64,000 nt of DNA from Bipolaris cookei (Eukaryota; Ascomycota; Dothideomycetes; Pleosporales; Pleosporaceae): NCBI GenBank assembly GCA_002286855.1, contig NRSV01000019.1, forward strand, positions 127,389-191,388, given 5' to 3'. The notes under the pieces are model-generated. The model was given only the letters and a program-made list of their open reading frames with translations. It had not been told where the DNA came from and made no database searches. The stretch's first letter is position 1; every line of letters begins with the position of its first letter. Of the stretch, positions 1 through 11,602 are shown in pieces. The position numbers and the translations under genes are program-made.

Positions 1-175
1 AAAGTGCCACGTTCAAGGTCACAAAAGAACTCAGTGTAGCGCTAAATAATAAATTATATTTTTTAAGTTTTATCTTCTTTTATCTTATTATTATGGATCA
101 ATTGCGCAGAATGTCAGGTTAAGTTTGGTGAGGTGGGCCACTTACTGGGGTGGGCCGCTTACTGGTGGAACACGT
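1..175. mobile_element. Right end of a pogo/Fot1-like DNA transposon (rest is left of the window)
   Basis: The sequence ends at 175 in CACGT and is followed by TA (176-177). Read inward from this end, the terminal repeat is ACGTGTTCCACC followed by two imperfect ~17-bp units of the form CCAGTAAG(C/T)GGCCCACC. The same ACGT start plus doubled 17-bp design is seen in the complete pogo elements at 6625 and 9507, which is the basis for the call. No transposase coding sequence from this copy lies inside the window. The truncation is only the window edge as far as can be seen. Confidence 0.65.
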
Positions 176-277
176 TATACAATACTAATTACCTAAGCAA
201 CAATCGGGCCGGGCAGGTAGGGTAAACGAGGCCGTAGACGAGGACAAGAGGTAAAAGGCGTTTAGCCTGTTACACAG

Positions 278-433
278 ATTGCGCTCAGCGCGCAAGGAAT
301 TGGCCATATTAGCTACGTTTGCAAGCCGAGGAGGAAATCCGCGCATAATAAACTTAAGTACATACTCAACAACTACGCCCTCCTCAAGCTTAGTTAGATT
401 CATTATTTTGGGCTTACGATCTGCCTGTGAAGT
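278..433 (-). pseudogene. Pogo/Fot1 transposase fragment, CENP-B-type HTH region
   Basis: On the minus strand this stretch translates to a helix-turn-helix Tc5/CENP-B-like segment with the typical core LTKLEEGVVVEYVL and RGFPPRLANVANMANSL. That arrangement is the usual N-terminal DNA-binding region of fungal pogo/Fot1 transposases. The rest of the transposase (DDE domain, zinc knuckle) is absent: past RAERN the frame no longer looks like the family. It is a relic of a different copy from the TIR at 1-175, since it lies outside that element's TA duplication. A small perfect hairpin (ACATTGAGCC and its complement) sits just upstream at about 589-614. Confidence 0.7.
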
Positions 434-604
434 GTTAAGAGTATATCTTGAGTGGAAATAATATAAGACCTTTGGTGTCAAGATTCTTGTTGGTTGGTTT
501 TCGCAGATAGAGAGACAAGGTGCGCTGGACAGTAACGTGGGCAAGTAGAACAATACTACATTGTACTTGTACTCAGAACTTAAGTTGAACACATTGAGCC
601 ACAA

Positions 605-1697
605 GGGCTCAATGTCTATGCTATATACTAAGTGAATGTTCTATGTTCCATATTGTCCCATATGTCCTATGTTGTCTCATGTGTGGTACTTCGTGGGACA
701 TCGTGGGACTCCGTGGGACACACGTGACTTGGCTTATGGTGGCGTTCCTCCAAGATCGTGGGACGCGGGGCGCTCATGCGTCATTGGTCCTGTATGCCTT
801 CGTTCTTTGACATGGGCTCCTTCCTTCATTCTTTCCATGTTTCTGCGCTGTGCCTCTCTTCAGATTCGTAACATGAAGGTTGTCCGTCGCATCGTTAGCT
901 TAGTATTGTTCGATTAACGTGAAAGATAGCTACAGTGCGTCGCAAAGAGAGATTTGTATCTTATTCGAGAGCCTAAAGAGTAAGCTATATTTAACATTTA
1001 CTAGAAGGCTATAAATACTGTTATGGTTGCGACATTGGGGTGGAGTAGGTAGTTTGGTGAGGGCTTGGCAAAAGTGGCTCGCGGAGCCGTGACTCGCGAA
1101 GTCGTGAGGTACGTTAGTAGCAATATGAGATTTTTAACAAAACCTATTCATCAGATGTTTCTATGAATTTAAGAAGAATAGTTAGAAAAGTGTGCAGTTT
1201 ATATTAGTTCGACTTAGAGCGTAGTTTTTGTAGATTCTAGCTCTAACCTTGAGGAGCGTGATTGTCACATGCTCCTGTGACCGATCCCCCTAGCGCCTCC
1301 ACCAATCCATTGCGACATCACGTTGGGCTGCTGTTAGCATCCGCCTGCGATCCATGAAACGGTGCCTTTCGGCTCTTCGCTAGCTGCCTTGCCTATATTT
1401 CACATATCTGTTTTGCCGCTTCCTGTTCACTTTTTTCTTTTCCTTTTTCTTTCTTGTGCGTTGATCCTTCTTCCGACCCCGACTGCGCAAAGTGGCCCAG
1501 TCTCCCCGCCACTGTTGGTACCGCGTCATCCAGTAGTCCACGCTCCCCCCCCCTCAACTTGCGCCTCGTGACAGTGAACAGAGATCACACCACGCTCAGC
1601 TGGCTTATATCAGTCCATGCATTTCCTCTGCTAGATTTTCAGCGCGTGCTGCTGTTTTTTCCTCCGAGCTTGCGTCTATCCGACAGCTACCGCAAGC
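605..1697. other. Gene-poor stretch left of the RING gene
   Basis: No convincing coding frame. About 640-760 holds short imperfect repeats of GTGGGAC and its complement GTCCCA, which look like transposon debris. From about 1400 to 1480 the plus strand is strongly pyrimidine-rich, and CCAAT occurs near 1302. Both are common in fungal promoters, so 1200-1697 is the likely promoter and 5' leader of the next gene. Confidence 0.4.
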
Positions 1698-3954
1698 ATG
1701 CGACCACTCCGCCTGATAGTGTCGCTCTCCACGAGCCTTGCGGCATTAACCATCGTTCTGTACATGGTTTTGGGAAATTCTGTGGATGCTGAGCAGGCGA
1801 GTATATCATCCACTTCAAGTTCCGGCGGCTTCAAGGCCTTGTTCTCGTTCGCTTCACCAGGCTCGCTATTTCCGCCGTCTGCCATTATCAGCCTGACCGA
1901 CGATAACTCGACTTTCTTCCTCACTCGACCCGCCGCATTCGGTCCTTTGCTGCCTAAAGAAGGCTTGAGCGGTGCTCTGTGGGTTGGCAGTGGCTTCGAC
2001 GATGATACCATAGGTGCGGAGGGCGAGTTGGGCTGCAGCGATGTGCCTGGCTGGCACGACGACGGCGATGATTTTATTGCCACCCCACAAATGACCGCAA
2101 ACACTATAAACAAACTCAGGAATGCCCTCTTGGGCAAGGATGTTACCTCGAAAGATGGAGTTTCCGAGAGTGGACGCGATTCCTCTGGTGACGTCGTGAC
2201 AGATGATGGTACAGACGATCATTTGCAGTCCCATGGCTCCAAGGCGCACGCACAGCCAGGAGGTCTTCATGCTGATACCCAATCACTTCGAGAGAGCGCA
2301 GAGATCACAGGCAAGATCGTGCTCCTCAAACGAGGGGGTTGTGGTTTTTTGGCCAAAGTGCAGTGGGCACAGTCGCGTGGTGGAATAGCTGTCATTGTGG
2401 GTGATGATGTTCGCGGCGGCGCGCTCGTGAGGATGTACGCCAAAGGAGATACCTCCAACATCACTATCCCGTCTCTCTTTACGTCGCATACGACTGCCCA
2501 TCTTTTGTCTTCTCTTATGCCGAACGAACGTGTACTTACAGGTGCTGCCCAAAATTCCCGAGACTATACTCAAAAAGTCGCCAAGGAGTCAAGGCCTACA
2601 GCTCATGATAAAGCGTACAATCAGAAGACCACCAAAGGAACAGCTGCCACGTCCCAAACAGGCTGGTTGCGCTCGTTCAAGGCTTTTTTTAGGGCTGGTT
2701 CGAGTGAAAACGCACCCAAAGCCGGGAGCCGACGACCACCAGCTAGTGGCAATCTTGAATGGCTGGAGATGGAGAGTTTGGACGATGACGAGAAGCCTAT
2801 AAAGCCAAAAGCCACGACTCCTTCAATGCTTGAAAAGGCTTCGGACGGTGCTGTTATTGGCGAGCAAGATTGGCGTGTTTCTAACATTCTTCCTCAGACA
2901 TCTGCCAACAGAGTTCAGAAAGTAGCGACTCCAACATCTGTGGCAGCCATCTCAGATGGAAACAGGTTGCCCGCAAGCGAAGAATACATCAATACACAAG
3001 CGCAACACAAAGGACTTTGGGTCACGCTTACTCCGACGAATGTCTCGAGCAGCCCTTTCTTCGACACTCTTCTTGTGCTTGTTGTTAGTCCATTGGTTAC
3101 TTTGACCGTTGTATATGTGTTGCTTCTTCTTCGATCTCGCATACGACGCCGTCGGTGGCGGGCGCCCAAATCTGTCGTTGAGCGTCTTCCTGTCAGGACT
3201 TATCAGACCATCAGCGATTCTCCTTCTTCCTCTGCCGCAAGCCTGCCTGCAGATTCTCCGACTACCCCTCTGCTTCAACCCCTACCCTCTAGATCTAGGT
3301 CTCTTGACTCTGGTTCGCGTTCTTCATCGGATTCTGATGTCCCGGGCGCTTCGTCGTCCGTGCAGCATGGTCCCCGTGGTCGCGAACAAGAGAAACGCGA
3401 GTCAGGGCTAGCGGCCTGGAGACGGCGCTATGGCGGGCGTCAGAAAGAATGTGTCGTTTGTCTAGAAGAGTATGTCGATGGCGTCAGCCAAGTCATGAGT
3501 TTACCATGTGGCCACGAGTTTCACGCGGATTGCATGTAAGTTTTCCGTCCTTTGTTTGTCCACGGACCAGTCTGACGTTTGTAGTACTCCTTGGCTCGTC
3601 ACTCGTCGGAGGACATGCCCTATCTGCAAAGGTGATGTCGTACGTTCATTGAGTTGGCGCCATGACCAACTGCAGTCAGCGTCACCAACACGCTCGTCCC
3701 AGCCTCCTACTGGCAGTGAAGATGTGCAGACGCAGGCAGCTGAGAGTCATGACATGTCCCTTTCAGCTTCGCGACCCGTACCGACGCCTGGGTCAGCACA
3801 AACTAGCCCCCGACCAACTGACGACGTAGAGGCTGGTTGGATGGGAGATGGCTCGTATCGAAGTCCTGTCTCTTCACTGAGAGAGCTAGCTTCGTCTGTT
3901 TCTACCGTAGTATGGCGTGGAGTCGACGCTGTTCGCAACACTACTGGTTTTTAA
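1698..3954 (+). CDS. PA-domain, single-pass membrane RING-H2 E3 ubiquitin ligase
   Basis: Two exons, 1698-3535 and 3585-3954, with a 49-bp GT-AG intron that splits the RING codon for Ile. The N-terminus has a signal-anchor helix. Residues ~190-290 resemble a protease-associated domain (TGKIVLLKRGGCGF, GGIAVIVGDD). A transmembrane helix near residues 455-477 (LLVLVVSPLVTLTVVYVLLL) is followed by a basic stretch. The C-terminal RING-H2 finger starts CVVCLEEY, continues CGHEFHADC and closes after the intron with CPIC. PA-TM-RING proteins are endomembrane E3 ligases that ubiquitinate cargo for vacuolar sorting or degradation; that role is inferred from the family. Low-complexity Ser-rich segments surround the finger. 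The gene looks intact and is the most core-like gene here. Confidence 0.88.
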
Positions 3955-5511
3955 CAATCTCCGCCTGAAGACGTTGATCGTAATCGGTAATGTTGCTATT
4001 ACGAATTATGTCCAGATATGAGGACTTTTGGTTGCATTCGAGACATATACCCCTGGGAGGCACATTGGCGTTGACTTTGGACCTGAGCATCTTTTTGGAA
4101 CTGGATGTTCCCTTCACCAACAAGTAACAACATGGAAAGCTCGGAGTAACATATCTGGAACCTAGATTTCTTTGGAGTCCCTAATCACTTCACTTTCCTA
4201 TTTCTTTTCCATTCCACTCAGAATCGCAATAGACAGTATTGCCATTTGCAGCTTGACGTTGGCTTTTTCGCTTATATTGGACTATCTTGCCTGAGCTGTA
4301 CCAAGCAAAAAGTGTTCAGCCAATATGGGTCGTGTAACACCCAGCAAAAGCCATTGTGTTACACAACGTAGGTATGGGAACCGATGGAAACCGACGCAAG
4401 GACAGTGGACTTTGACCTTGGCACCAGCACTCTTAGCCACTATGGAGCTTTTTTGACTATTATGCAAAACTACATTGTTTTATCGTATATATTTGCTAGC
4501 GTGTTCTCATTGGATTGCTCCAGGGCTTCTGGCACAGCTGACTTAAAGGGACTTACTACTACGTCGCATTCATAATCATGAGTACGAAATCCGTAAGCCC
4601 AACTAGTGACAACACCACATCAGGCCATCGAACCATTGGAGACCTGAAGACTGGCCGTGAGTAAAAAGCTCAGAAGGGGTACGTAATAAACAGTCACCCG
4701 GATTGTGTTCTTGTTTCACATATACCCATGCACAAGGTCTCGTATTCTATGCTGTAAGTAGTCATCTCCAACAAAGAATTAGCGTTAAACCGAATTGACG
4801 ACAGAATAAATGGGGCTTGGGACGTAGTATAGGACCGGGGATAGGGGTTCTGGGACCCGAAAATATTGCTTGCATGATCAGCAACCCCATAGCGGCAACC
4901 AACACACCCGCATATCCACAAAATCGCTTACCTATCTTGGTATAGTCGCTTGACGACGAATCATTTGCTCTTTTTTTCTTTCTTAAAATGATTCACTATG
5001 GAAACACTATTGGAATAAGTGAATCATTGGTTGGTTGACTCTGCTTACCTGCTTACGAGAGAACGAGAGTCTGTGTAAGATTAAGTGTTGGGTGTCCCGT
5101 ATTATCCCTACAACGAACAGTAGCATTTTCCAAATCTGCTAAAAGCTGCGTGTTCAATTGCCAAGGAGCATGGTAAATTCCAGCTACGTGCGCAAAACAG
5201 TGCTGCCAAGACGATGGATATAGTAGGCCGAGATGTGATGTTCGTCACGCGAAATGGTAATTTCGGGGACGTAAGCAAAGTCCAAAACTTAGTTTCTGCA
5301 AACCAATCGGAACTTCTAGAGCTCGACTTGGCGGGCGGTGCGAGAAAGATGTCACCGATGCTTCGTTGATTAAATGGAAAGGGCGATATTGAGGGTCGTG
5401 GTCTGCACTTTTGATGTATAAATGCCGGGTACGAAGGGCACATACGATGCTGTATAATCATTACCCTCATCCCACACCCAAAAGCAATTTAGCACTAATA
5501 CTAATCTCGAT
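3955..5511. other. Intergenic region without a recognisable gene
   Basis: Only short open frames with no family resemblance are present on either strand. The last ~120 bp before 5512 contain TATAAAT-like sequence (TGTATAAATG at about 5415), a plausible core promoter for the secreted protein gene. Confidence 0.4.
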
Positions 5512-6240
5512 ATGAAGTTACTTTTCCTCATTCTACCATTCTTGGGCAGTGTCCTTGCCCTAGTACCTCGCGAGCCACAAGCAGCATCCACAGCATGCAC
5601 TTGCGACACCGTATTCTGCGCCCAAGTTTGGCCCGACTCCTGCTACTGCGCCAACGACGCCAAAAAAGCATGCTACGAAAAATGCGGTGGAAGTCCTCCA
5701 ACATACGATACCTGTCCTCCTCGAGGCGTAACAGCGCGCGCGCCACAAGAAGCAGCACCAACACCCATATCAACACCCACACCCGCACCCACACCTACAT
5801 CCCCATCTACCTGCGTCTGCGAACCCGTCGCCTGCCTAGACTCTTGGCCTGAATCCTGCTACTGCAATAACGCCGTAAAAAAAGACTGCTACGAAAAATG
5901 CGGCGGCGAAATACCTACGTACCAGACCTGCCCGTCGCGAAGAGTCCCAAAACCAGACCCCGTACCCAAAACAGACCCCACAGAGTGCCAGTGCCCAGAA
6001 ACAAACTGTATCCAGTCCTTTCCCGAAGGATGCTACTGCGCCAACAACGCCAAACTACTTTGCTACCAGGAATGTGGTGGCGAAGAGCCAGTCCTGAATG
6101 TAAGATTATTATCGTCCTTCCCTACTCACCCGCTTTTCCCACTTCCTACCTTACAACAACAATAATGTTCTTCGTCAAATAGCAAGAGAGAAATGTGGTT
6201 AGGAAACTAGCAACTAACACAACTGCAGACTTGTGACTAA
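5512..6240 (+). CDS. Small secreted protein with three cysteine-rich repeats
   Basis: Exon 1 is 5512-6099 and exon 2 is 6229-6240. The 129-bp intron (6100-6228) has a CTAAC branch site and CTGCAG acceptor. This acceptor was chosen because it restores the third repeat's final Thr-Cys before the TAA. The product is 199 aa. It has a hydrophobic signal peptide (MKLLFLILPFLGSVLA) and three ~40-residue repeats with the pattern CxC..C..W/F P..CYC..(A/N)..K..CY.(K/E)CGG. Proline/threonine linkers separate the repeats. A disulfide-rich apoplastic or cell-wall protein is likely; function is unknown. Immediately after the stop the same frame continues into remains of another cysteine domain (next entry), so the present protein is probably a truncated form of a longer ancestor. 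Confidence 0.75.
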
Positions 6241-6590
6241 CTCGCAAACCCAATCCAAACTGCCAACAACCCCTCGCACCAAGTCTTGCCGCGCGCTCAG
6301 CCACCCCGACAAACCGCGTCTGCGACGGCGGCCGCTAAATCTCCCTTTCTAGCCTGTCCATCTGATCAAATCTGCATTGCGAATCCGCTGAAGCCCGGAT
6401 CGTAGGGCCCGGCGAATGGTAAACTGGGCATTTGTGTCGAGGATGTCATGTGTGGTGAGATTGCGGGGTTGACGCGTAAGTAAGAGGCGGGGACAGATTT
6501 GCGTGGATGATCCTAGGGATGATTGTTATCCTGATCTGGGAGGCTGCGGATTGTACTGGGATGTGTATGTTTGTTTGGCCGTTGTGGTAT
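6241..6590 (+). pseudogene. Decayed C-terminal cysteine domain continuing the gene at 5512
   Basis: The exon 2 frame stays readable beyond the TAA at 6238: it gives an Ala/Thr/Pro linker, then ACPSDQICIANPLKPG, a TAG at 6403-6405, and GKLGICVEDVMCGEIAGL. After a shift of frame it reads GQICVDDPRDDCYPDLGG. From memory, a GICV..GGIAG..C....CVDDPRDDCDP block is common at the C-terminus of fungal secreted proteins; I cannot check this here. The first TAA could derive from a CAA by a CpA-to-TpA change. Together this suggests the ancestral protein was ~100 residues longer and was cut short by nonsense and frameshift mutations. Confidence 0.6.
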
Positions 6591-6624
6591 GATATAGGTT
6601 AGATGTGTCGAATAGGTTTTGGTA

Positions 6625-8451
6625 AGATGGTTCCCAAGCGAGCAGCCCACCCAAGCGAGCAGCCCACGCCCCACCAGCGTGTCGGCGTCGACACTACAAC
6701 ATGTTATGTCTCAACAACGAACTACTCAAACTTCCTATACTGAATCAGATCTTCAGCTTGCTCTTTTTGATGTCCAATAGCAACGTGTTCAAAGCCAAAG
6801 ACATGCTGCCTCTATCTATAACGTGCCTCGAAGAACTCTATCTTACCGACGCGCTGGAAGACGCCCTCGACACGACTGCGAACCAAAATCAAAGCGCTTG
6901 AATAAGCTTGAAGAGAATGCTATATTAGAGCGTATTCTTGAAGAGTTTGCGCGAGGATTTGTGCCTACAAAGGCTAAAGTTCGAGCAATGGCTGATAAAC
7001 TATTGCATGAGCGGGAGAGCAACCCTGTTGGCAAGAACTGGTTTGACAACTTTGTTAAGAGGACCCCTGAGCTCCGTACGCGCTGGAGCCGTCCTTATGA
7101 TCACCAGTGAGCCGCTTGCGAGAATACAGCGGCCATCCAGCGCTGGTTCGACCTAGTCAAGGCGACAAAACAGAAGTGAAGTATTGTGGACGACGATGTT
7201 TACAACTTTGATGAAACTGGCTTTATGATAGGCAAGATTTTATCATAGTTATTTATTACAGGCTTAGAAGGGTATGGCAAAAAGAAGCGGATACAGCCAG
7301 ATAACCGTGAGTGGGTTACTATGATCCAAGGCGTGGGCGCGTCGGGTCGCCGGCTACCACCCTTCGTTGTCTTTGCGGGCAAGGAGCTTATCAACGTCTG
7401 GTTTGAAAATCCACCTACCGACTGGGTTCTTGAAGTCAGTTCTAACGGCTGGATGAATAATCAGCTTGCTCTTGCGTGGTTAGACCACTTTGATACCCAT
7501 GCAAAGGGCTATACTGTGGGTGGGTATCGACTGCTCGTTATCAACGGCCACGAGAGCCACTGCTCCGTCGATTTTCAGAATCTTTGCAAGGAGAAGAATA
7601 TTGTTCTTCTTTGTATGCCTACACACTCATCTCACCTATTGCAGCCTCTTGGTGTCGCCTGCTTCTCGCCGTTGAAGCGCAGGTATGGCAAGGCTGGTTC
7701 GGGCTTGGCACGCAACCGCACCCACTATATTAGCAAGGAGACCTTCCTACCAGCCTTTAAGACTGCTAAGAAGCAGTCTATTACGAATGATAATACCCAA
7801 GCTGGCTTCAGAGGCGCTGGTATAGTCCCACATGATCCACAGACTGTGCTATCAAAGCTTGATGTGGTGGTGCAGACGCCAAAACAATCGTCGCGACGGG
7901 TAGACGCGTGGGAGGCGCAGACGCCGCGCAATGCCCACGAAATCAAGGCTCAAATTACTCTTATTCGACAAAGAATAAGAAATCGCCATGGGTCTTCTGC
8001 AAATTCACCTGACGAGCAGGTTGCGCAGTTGAGTAAAGGGGCTTGGCAAATAGCACATAGGATGACGCTTATGGAGGAAATGGCTAAGCTTCGAGAGACC
8101 CTAGACGAAGCAAATAAGTGTAAGAGCCGTAAGCGGCGATATGTACGGACAGAAGAGACTCTTACCGCAGGCTAGGTATAAGAAGTATTAGGTGAACAGG
8201 CAGGTAGCAGTCGTGGTGATGGTGAGAGTGTGTCAAAGAGGGTACGAGGAGAGAGGCGGTGCGGGCGGTGCAAGCAGACTAGATACAACGCTCGTACCTA
8301 TGCAGCTGAGATAGATAGTGCCAGTGAAAGCGGCGATTCTAATAGTTAATTTGGTATATCGCAATAGTCTATTAACTGTGATAAAAGTGCGTGATATTGT
8401 GTTGACGTTGACGCGCTGGTGAGGCGTGTCCGACTCGCTTGTGAACCACGT
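6625..8451 (+). mobile_element. Complete but dead pogo/Fot1-like transposon (copy A, 1827 bp)
   Basis: Flanked by TA (6623-6624 and 8452-8453). Terminal inverted repeats run from 6625 to about 6694 and from about 8399 to 8451. They share GGTTC.CAAGCGAG, CACGCC and CACCAGCG and differ mainly by transitions. The left TIR carries a tandem duplication of a 17-bp unit (CCAAGCGAGCAGCCCAC). Inside is one damaged transposase gene on the plus strand. Size, TA duplication and CENP-B HTH plus DDE order place it in the Tc1/mariner superfamily, pogo/Fot1 branch. Confidence 0.85.
6823..8349 (+). pseudogene. Pogo/Fot1 transposase, inactivated
   Basis: Order of remains: HTH/CENP-B DNA-binding region (6890-7110, NKLEENAILERILEEFARGF), the first catalytic Asp in YNFDETGF (about 7205-7228), then a long open block 7321-8175 with the DDE core, then a CxxC...zinc-knuckle-like tail to 8349. 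Breaks include stops at 7108-7110 and 7177-7179 and a shift near 7230-7320. Two catalytic positions have also changed: the second Asp reads INGHESH (Asp to Asn) and the third reads LQPLGVACF (Asp to Gly). The protein would therefore be inactive even if the frame were open. The Asp-to-Asn change fits a RIP-type transition. Confidence 0.85.
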
Positions 8452-8453
8452 TA

Positions 8454-8983
8454 TTGTCTATTTTTATATAGTTAATATTTGCTAGGTAGTCCTCTATATA
8501 AGGCTATATTTAGTCTAATACTTTTTCTCTTATATATATATTTACTATAAAGATCTTCTTTGAGTTATTAGGTACTCTATTATACTTATAGTTGTTATGG
8601 GCGAGAGAGGCCTGACTAACGAGTATGCATTCACCTATTATACAGAAGAAGAAAGATGAAGAAAAGAACTATCTACTAGGTCCTCCTCTTATAGTTTTCG
8701 CTCGTACAGACGCTTAGACCTTTGGTCCACTTTCTTACTTAAGCTCGTCCGTACGAGACCGTAGTCAGGTGACTATAGTCATGCGGTCTACTGTCATGTG
8801 ACCTGTAGGTCATGCCTCTGGCGTAGCCCTTTACAATAGTATAGATTAATATTAGTAAGAAATATTTATAGTTTAGTTATAGTAACTTCTATTATACTTT
8901 TTAGGTGTTACTATGTTAGGTTTCCTAGATACTATTTATTTATTTATTTAGAGTAGCTATTAGCTAACTTATAAGCTAATTAA
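8454..8983. other. AT-rich gene-free spacer between transposons
   Basis: Very AT-rich (runs of TATA and TTATTTATTTATTT near 8931-8950) with no coding frame. Ends with ATTAA at 8979-8983, which is the target duplication of the adjacent LTR. Confidence 0.5.
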
Positions 8984-9487
8984 TGTTACAGGTAACAAGA
9001 AGGATTCTCTCCTTGACAAGGGACGACGAGGTTGGAAGCCAACCACGTCCACGTCAGAAGGTAATGATCATCGCGGGGCTCGGAGTCACGTGATGAGCTC
9101 TCCCGCCAAGAGCCACTCTCCCGCCAAGAAAGGGATAGTCGGGAGAATTGGGAGAATGTACTCTCCCACGTCTCCCATGAGACAAGGGTCGCCAAGGGAG
9201 AGTCGGGAGAATGGGACCGGAAGCAATGGGTATAAGAATGTGTTGGATCTCATTATTACGCTCGTTGTGGTCAACTCAAATTGTACTTTCTTACAAGCTT
9301 TGTTACTTAACAAGATTGATACTTTGTTATTCTATCCTAGATAGAATTGATTGTCTTTACTTTCGGTTAACATCCATAACTCTTTTCCACACGAATTACT
9401 CGGAAATCACACGGCTTACCGCTGATCAGCTTGCTCGCCCTAACCCGGACTGAGACCCAGAGAAGTATAGCCCAACCCCGTGTAACA
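8984..9487. mobile_element. Solo LTR of an LTR retrotransposon (504 bp)
   Basis: Starts TGTTACAGG and ends CCGTGTAACA, so the ends are inverted TGTTACA/TGTAACA. It is flanked by identical 5-bp direct repeats ATTAA (8979-8983 and 9488-9492). No gag or pol is present, so this is a solo LTR left by LTR-LTR recombination. The interior contains doubled CTCTCCCGCCAAGA motifs near 9098-9128 and complementary TCGGGAGAA copies further on, which could fold. Superfamily is not determinable from the LTR alone. Confidence 0.8.
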
Positions 9488-9506
9488 ATTAATTATATTT
9501 TATATA

Positions 9507-11412
9507 ACGTAAAGCACCACCGAGCCGGACACACCACCGAGCCGGACACTTTTTCTTGGCATCGCGAACATCACTTGCAAAGTAACATGTCCCAACTACG
9601 TAAATATACATTAACTCAGAGAGAAGGCAAAATTACTCTTGCTATTCAGGCCTATCGTACGGGCCAGTTTAAGAGCATTCGACGCGCTGCTGCTGTCTAC
9701 AACGTTCCTTTTCAGCGGCTTTCTGATCGGCTTAACAAAATCACTTTTCGACCCCAGATATCTCCAAACTGCCGCAAACTAACTGTCAAAGTGTAGGGTG
9801 CTGCTTGTTCTACTATCGACTCAGAGGTAGAGGTCTCTGCCTTCTACTTGTCCGTAGTAGACTCAGAGCCAGCTTGATTCTCCCCCGACTGTGTGAGGTA
9901 GCGGATATGGCAGAGAAACTACTGCGCGTACGAGATGGCAAACCTTTAGGCAAGAACTAGGCAGAGCGATTTATATCGCGTTCAGACGAGCTCAAAACAG
10001 CTTTCAATCGAGAAAAAGACCGCCAGAGAATACAGCAGGAAGAACCAGAGGTTATTAACGCGTGGTTTGAACTTGAACGAGAGACAATTAAGAAATATAG
10101 AGTACATTCTGACAACATCCATAACTTTGACAAGACTGGCTTCCAGACTAGGCGTGAATTGGCGTCAATGAAGGTAGTTACAGGCGCAGAGCGTCGTAAG
10201 AGGCCTACTTTTGACGCAAGCCAGGCAATCGTCAGTGGGTTACAGTTATTCAGAGCATCTGCGCTCGGCGGGGTATGCCTACTCCCGCCATTCATTATCT
10301 ACAAGGAACGCGTCCACCGCCGCTTATCTCTGGCTTGGTACGAAGAAGTAGATATACCGTAAGATTGGAAGCTCTCAGTATCACAGAACGGCTGGACAAA
10401 TAACGCGCTTGGCCTTGAGTGGTTAAAGCACTTTGACGAGCATACAAAAACGCGTCAGGTGGGGTCGTACAGGCTACTTATTCCTGACGGCCATGAGAGC
10501 CAACTAAACCAAGAATTTAAGGACTACTGTCTTGAACAGAAGATTCTTAATCTTTGTATGCCTGCTCATTCATAGCATATACTTAAGCCGCTTGACCTTG
10601 TCTGCTTTTCGCCTCTTAACCAGAAGTACTACCAACGCGTACGAGACTTGGCAAGCCAACACGTCTGGCATATTGATAAAAAACGCTTCCTGCCAGCCTT
10701 TCGAGACGCGTTTCGCGACGTATTTACGTTCGATAACTGCAAAAAAAGCCTTTAAGGCAGCAGGCCTAGTTCATATTAACGCGCAGAGAGTCATTGATCG
10801 TCTTGACGTACGCCTTTGAACCCCACCACAAGAAGCTCAGCTAGAAACACCCTGGGAGTCTAAAACCCCTAGCAATTCGTACGAATTTGGATCACAGTCG
10901 AAGCTTGTGAGAGATCCTTTCGTACGATCACCAACTGCTGCACAAGAAGGCTTCTCAAAGCTTATTAAAGGAGCTGAGGAGATGCTACATGAGAATGTGC
11001 TTATGAAGGCCCGCATACGAGAGCTTGAAGAGCAATTAGCTGAGGTAACAAAGCGCCGAGGGCGTAAAAGAAAGCGAATTCAGACAGGCGGGACACTAGA
11101 CTTTGGTGCAGGAGCATCGCAGGCAGCTGAAAATGCTGCTACTGGTCGTACGGCATCAAAGAAGGCGCGTGGTGGGGGTAGTCAAGAAAAGGCTCTACCA
11201 GGTCAACGGCACTGTGGAACCTGTGGGAGAGTGGGCCATAACGCCCGTACGTGCCAAAAAGATGTAGAAGAAGATTCTCTATCAGATACAAGTGAGTTGT
11301 ATAACGCATCTATAGCTAGTGTAGAGTAATTCGAGTTTTCGTACATGAAGTTCGTGATGCCAAGAAAAAGTGTCCGGCTCGGTGGTGTGTCCGGCTCGGT
11401 GGTGCTTTACGT
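9507..11412 (+). mobile_element. Complete pogo/Fot1-like transposon with near-perfect TIRs (copy B, 1906 bp)
   Basis: Flanked by TA (9505-9506 and 11413-11414). The ~64-bp TIRs are identical except for one transition seen near the inner end: ACGTAAAG, then two tandem copies of CACCACCGAGCCGGACA, then CTTTTTCTTGGCATC. It lies 19 bp from the solo LTR. Near-identical TIRs next to a broken transposase gene imply a fairly recent copy that can move only with help from another element. Confidence 0.9.
9587..11329 (+). pseudogene. Pogo/Fot1 transposase, interrupted by several stops
   Basis: Starts MSQLRKYTLTQREGKITLAI, a psq/pogo-type HTH. Stops interrupt it at 9794-9796, near 9959, at 10360-10362 and at about 10573. 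The catalytic core is otherwise readable: HNFDKTGF (family FDETGF, so Glu to Lys), LLIPDGHES and KPLDLVCFSPL, so all three catalytic Asp are still encoded. The open tail 10907-11329 has a coiled segment and a CCHC zinc knuckle (CGTCGRVGHNARTC). It is therefore less decayed than copy A at catalytic positions but not expressible as one protein. Confidence 0.85.
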
Positions 11413-11602
11413 TATAAGCTATTTATTAGGCCTATAATATTGTGAATTATAGTAATTATTATATTATTTTTACTATAGCTATTTCCCTATTAGGACTAGC
11501 TTTATAAGATAAATATATAGTAATCTATAGATTCTTGTCAGATATAATGGGAGGTGGTGGACAGAATCCGGGTGCTCGAGCACACCCGGATTCTGTGATT
11601 AG

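Noticed and set aside
1676..2573. Minus-strand open frames within the RING gene
   Set aside because: No domain, and the plus strand clearly encodes the PA/RING protein across the same bases.
9090..9220. Doubled CTCTCCCGCCAAGA motif as another transposon TIR
   Set aside because: It lies inside the solo LTR with exact 5-bp flanks and no TA-flanked partner was found, so it is an internal LTR feature.
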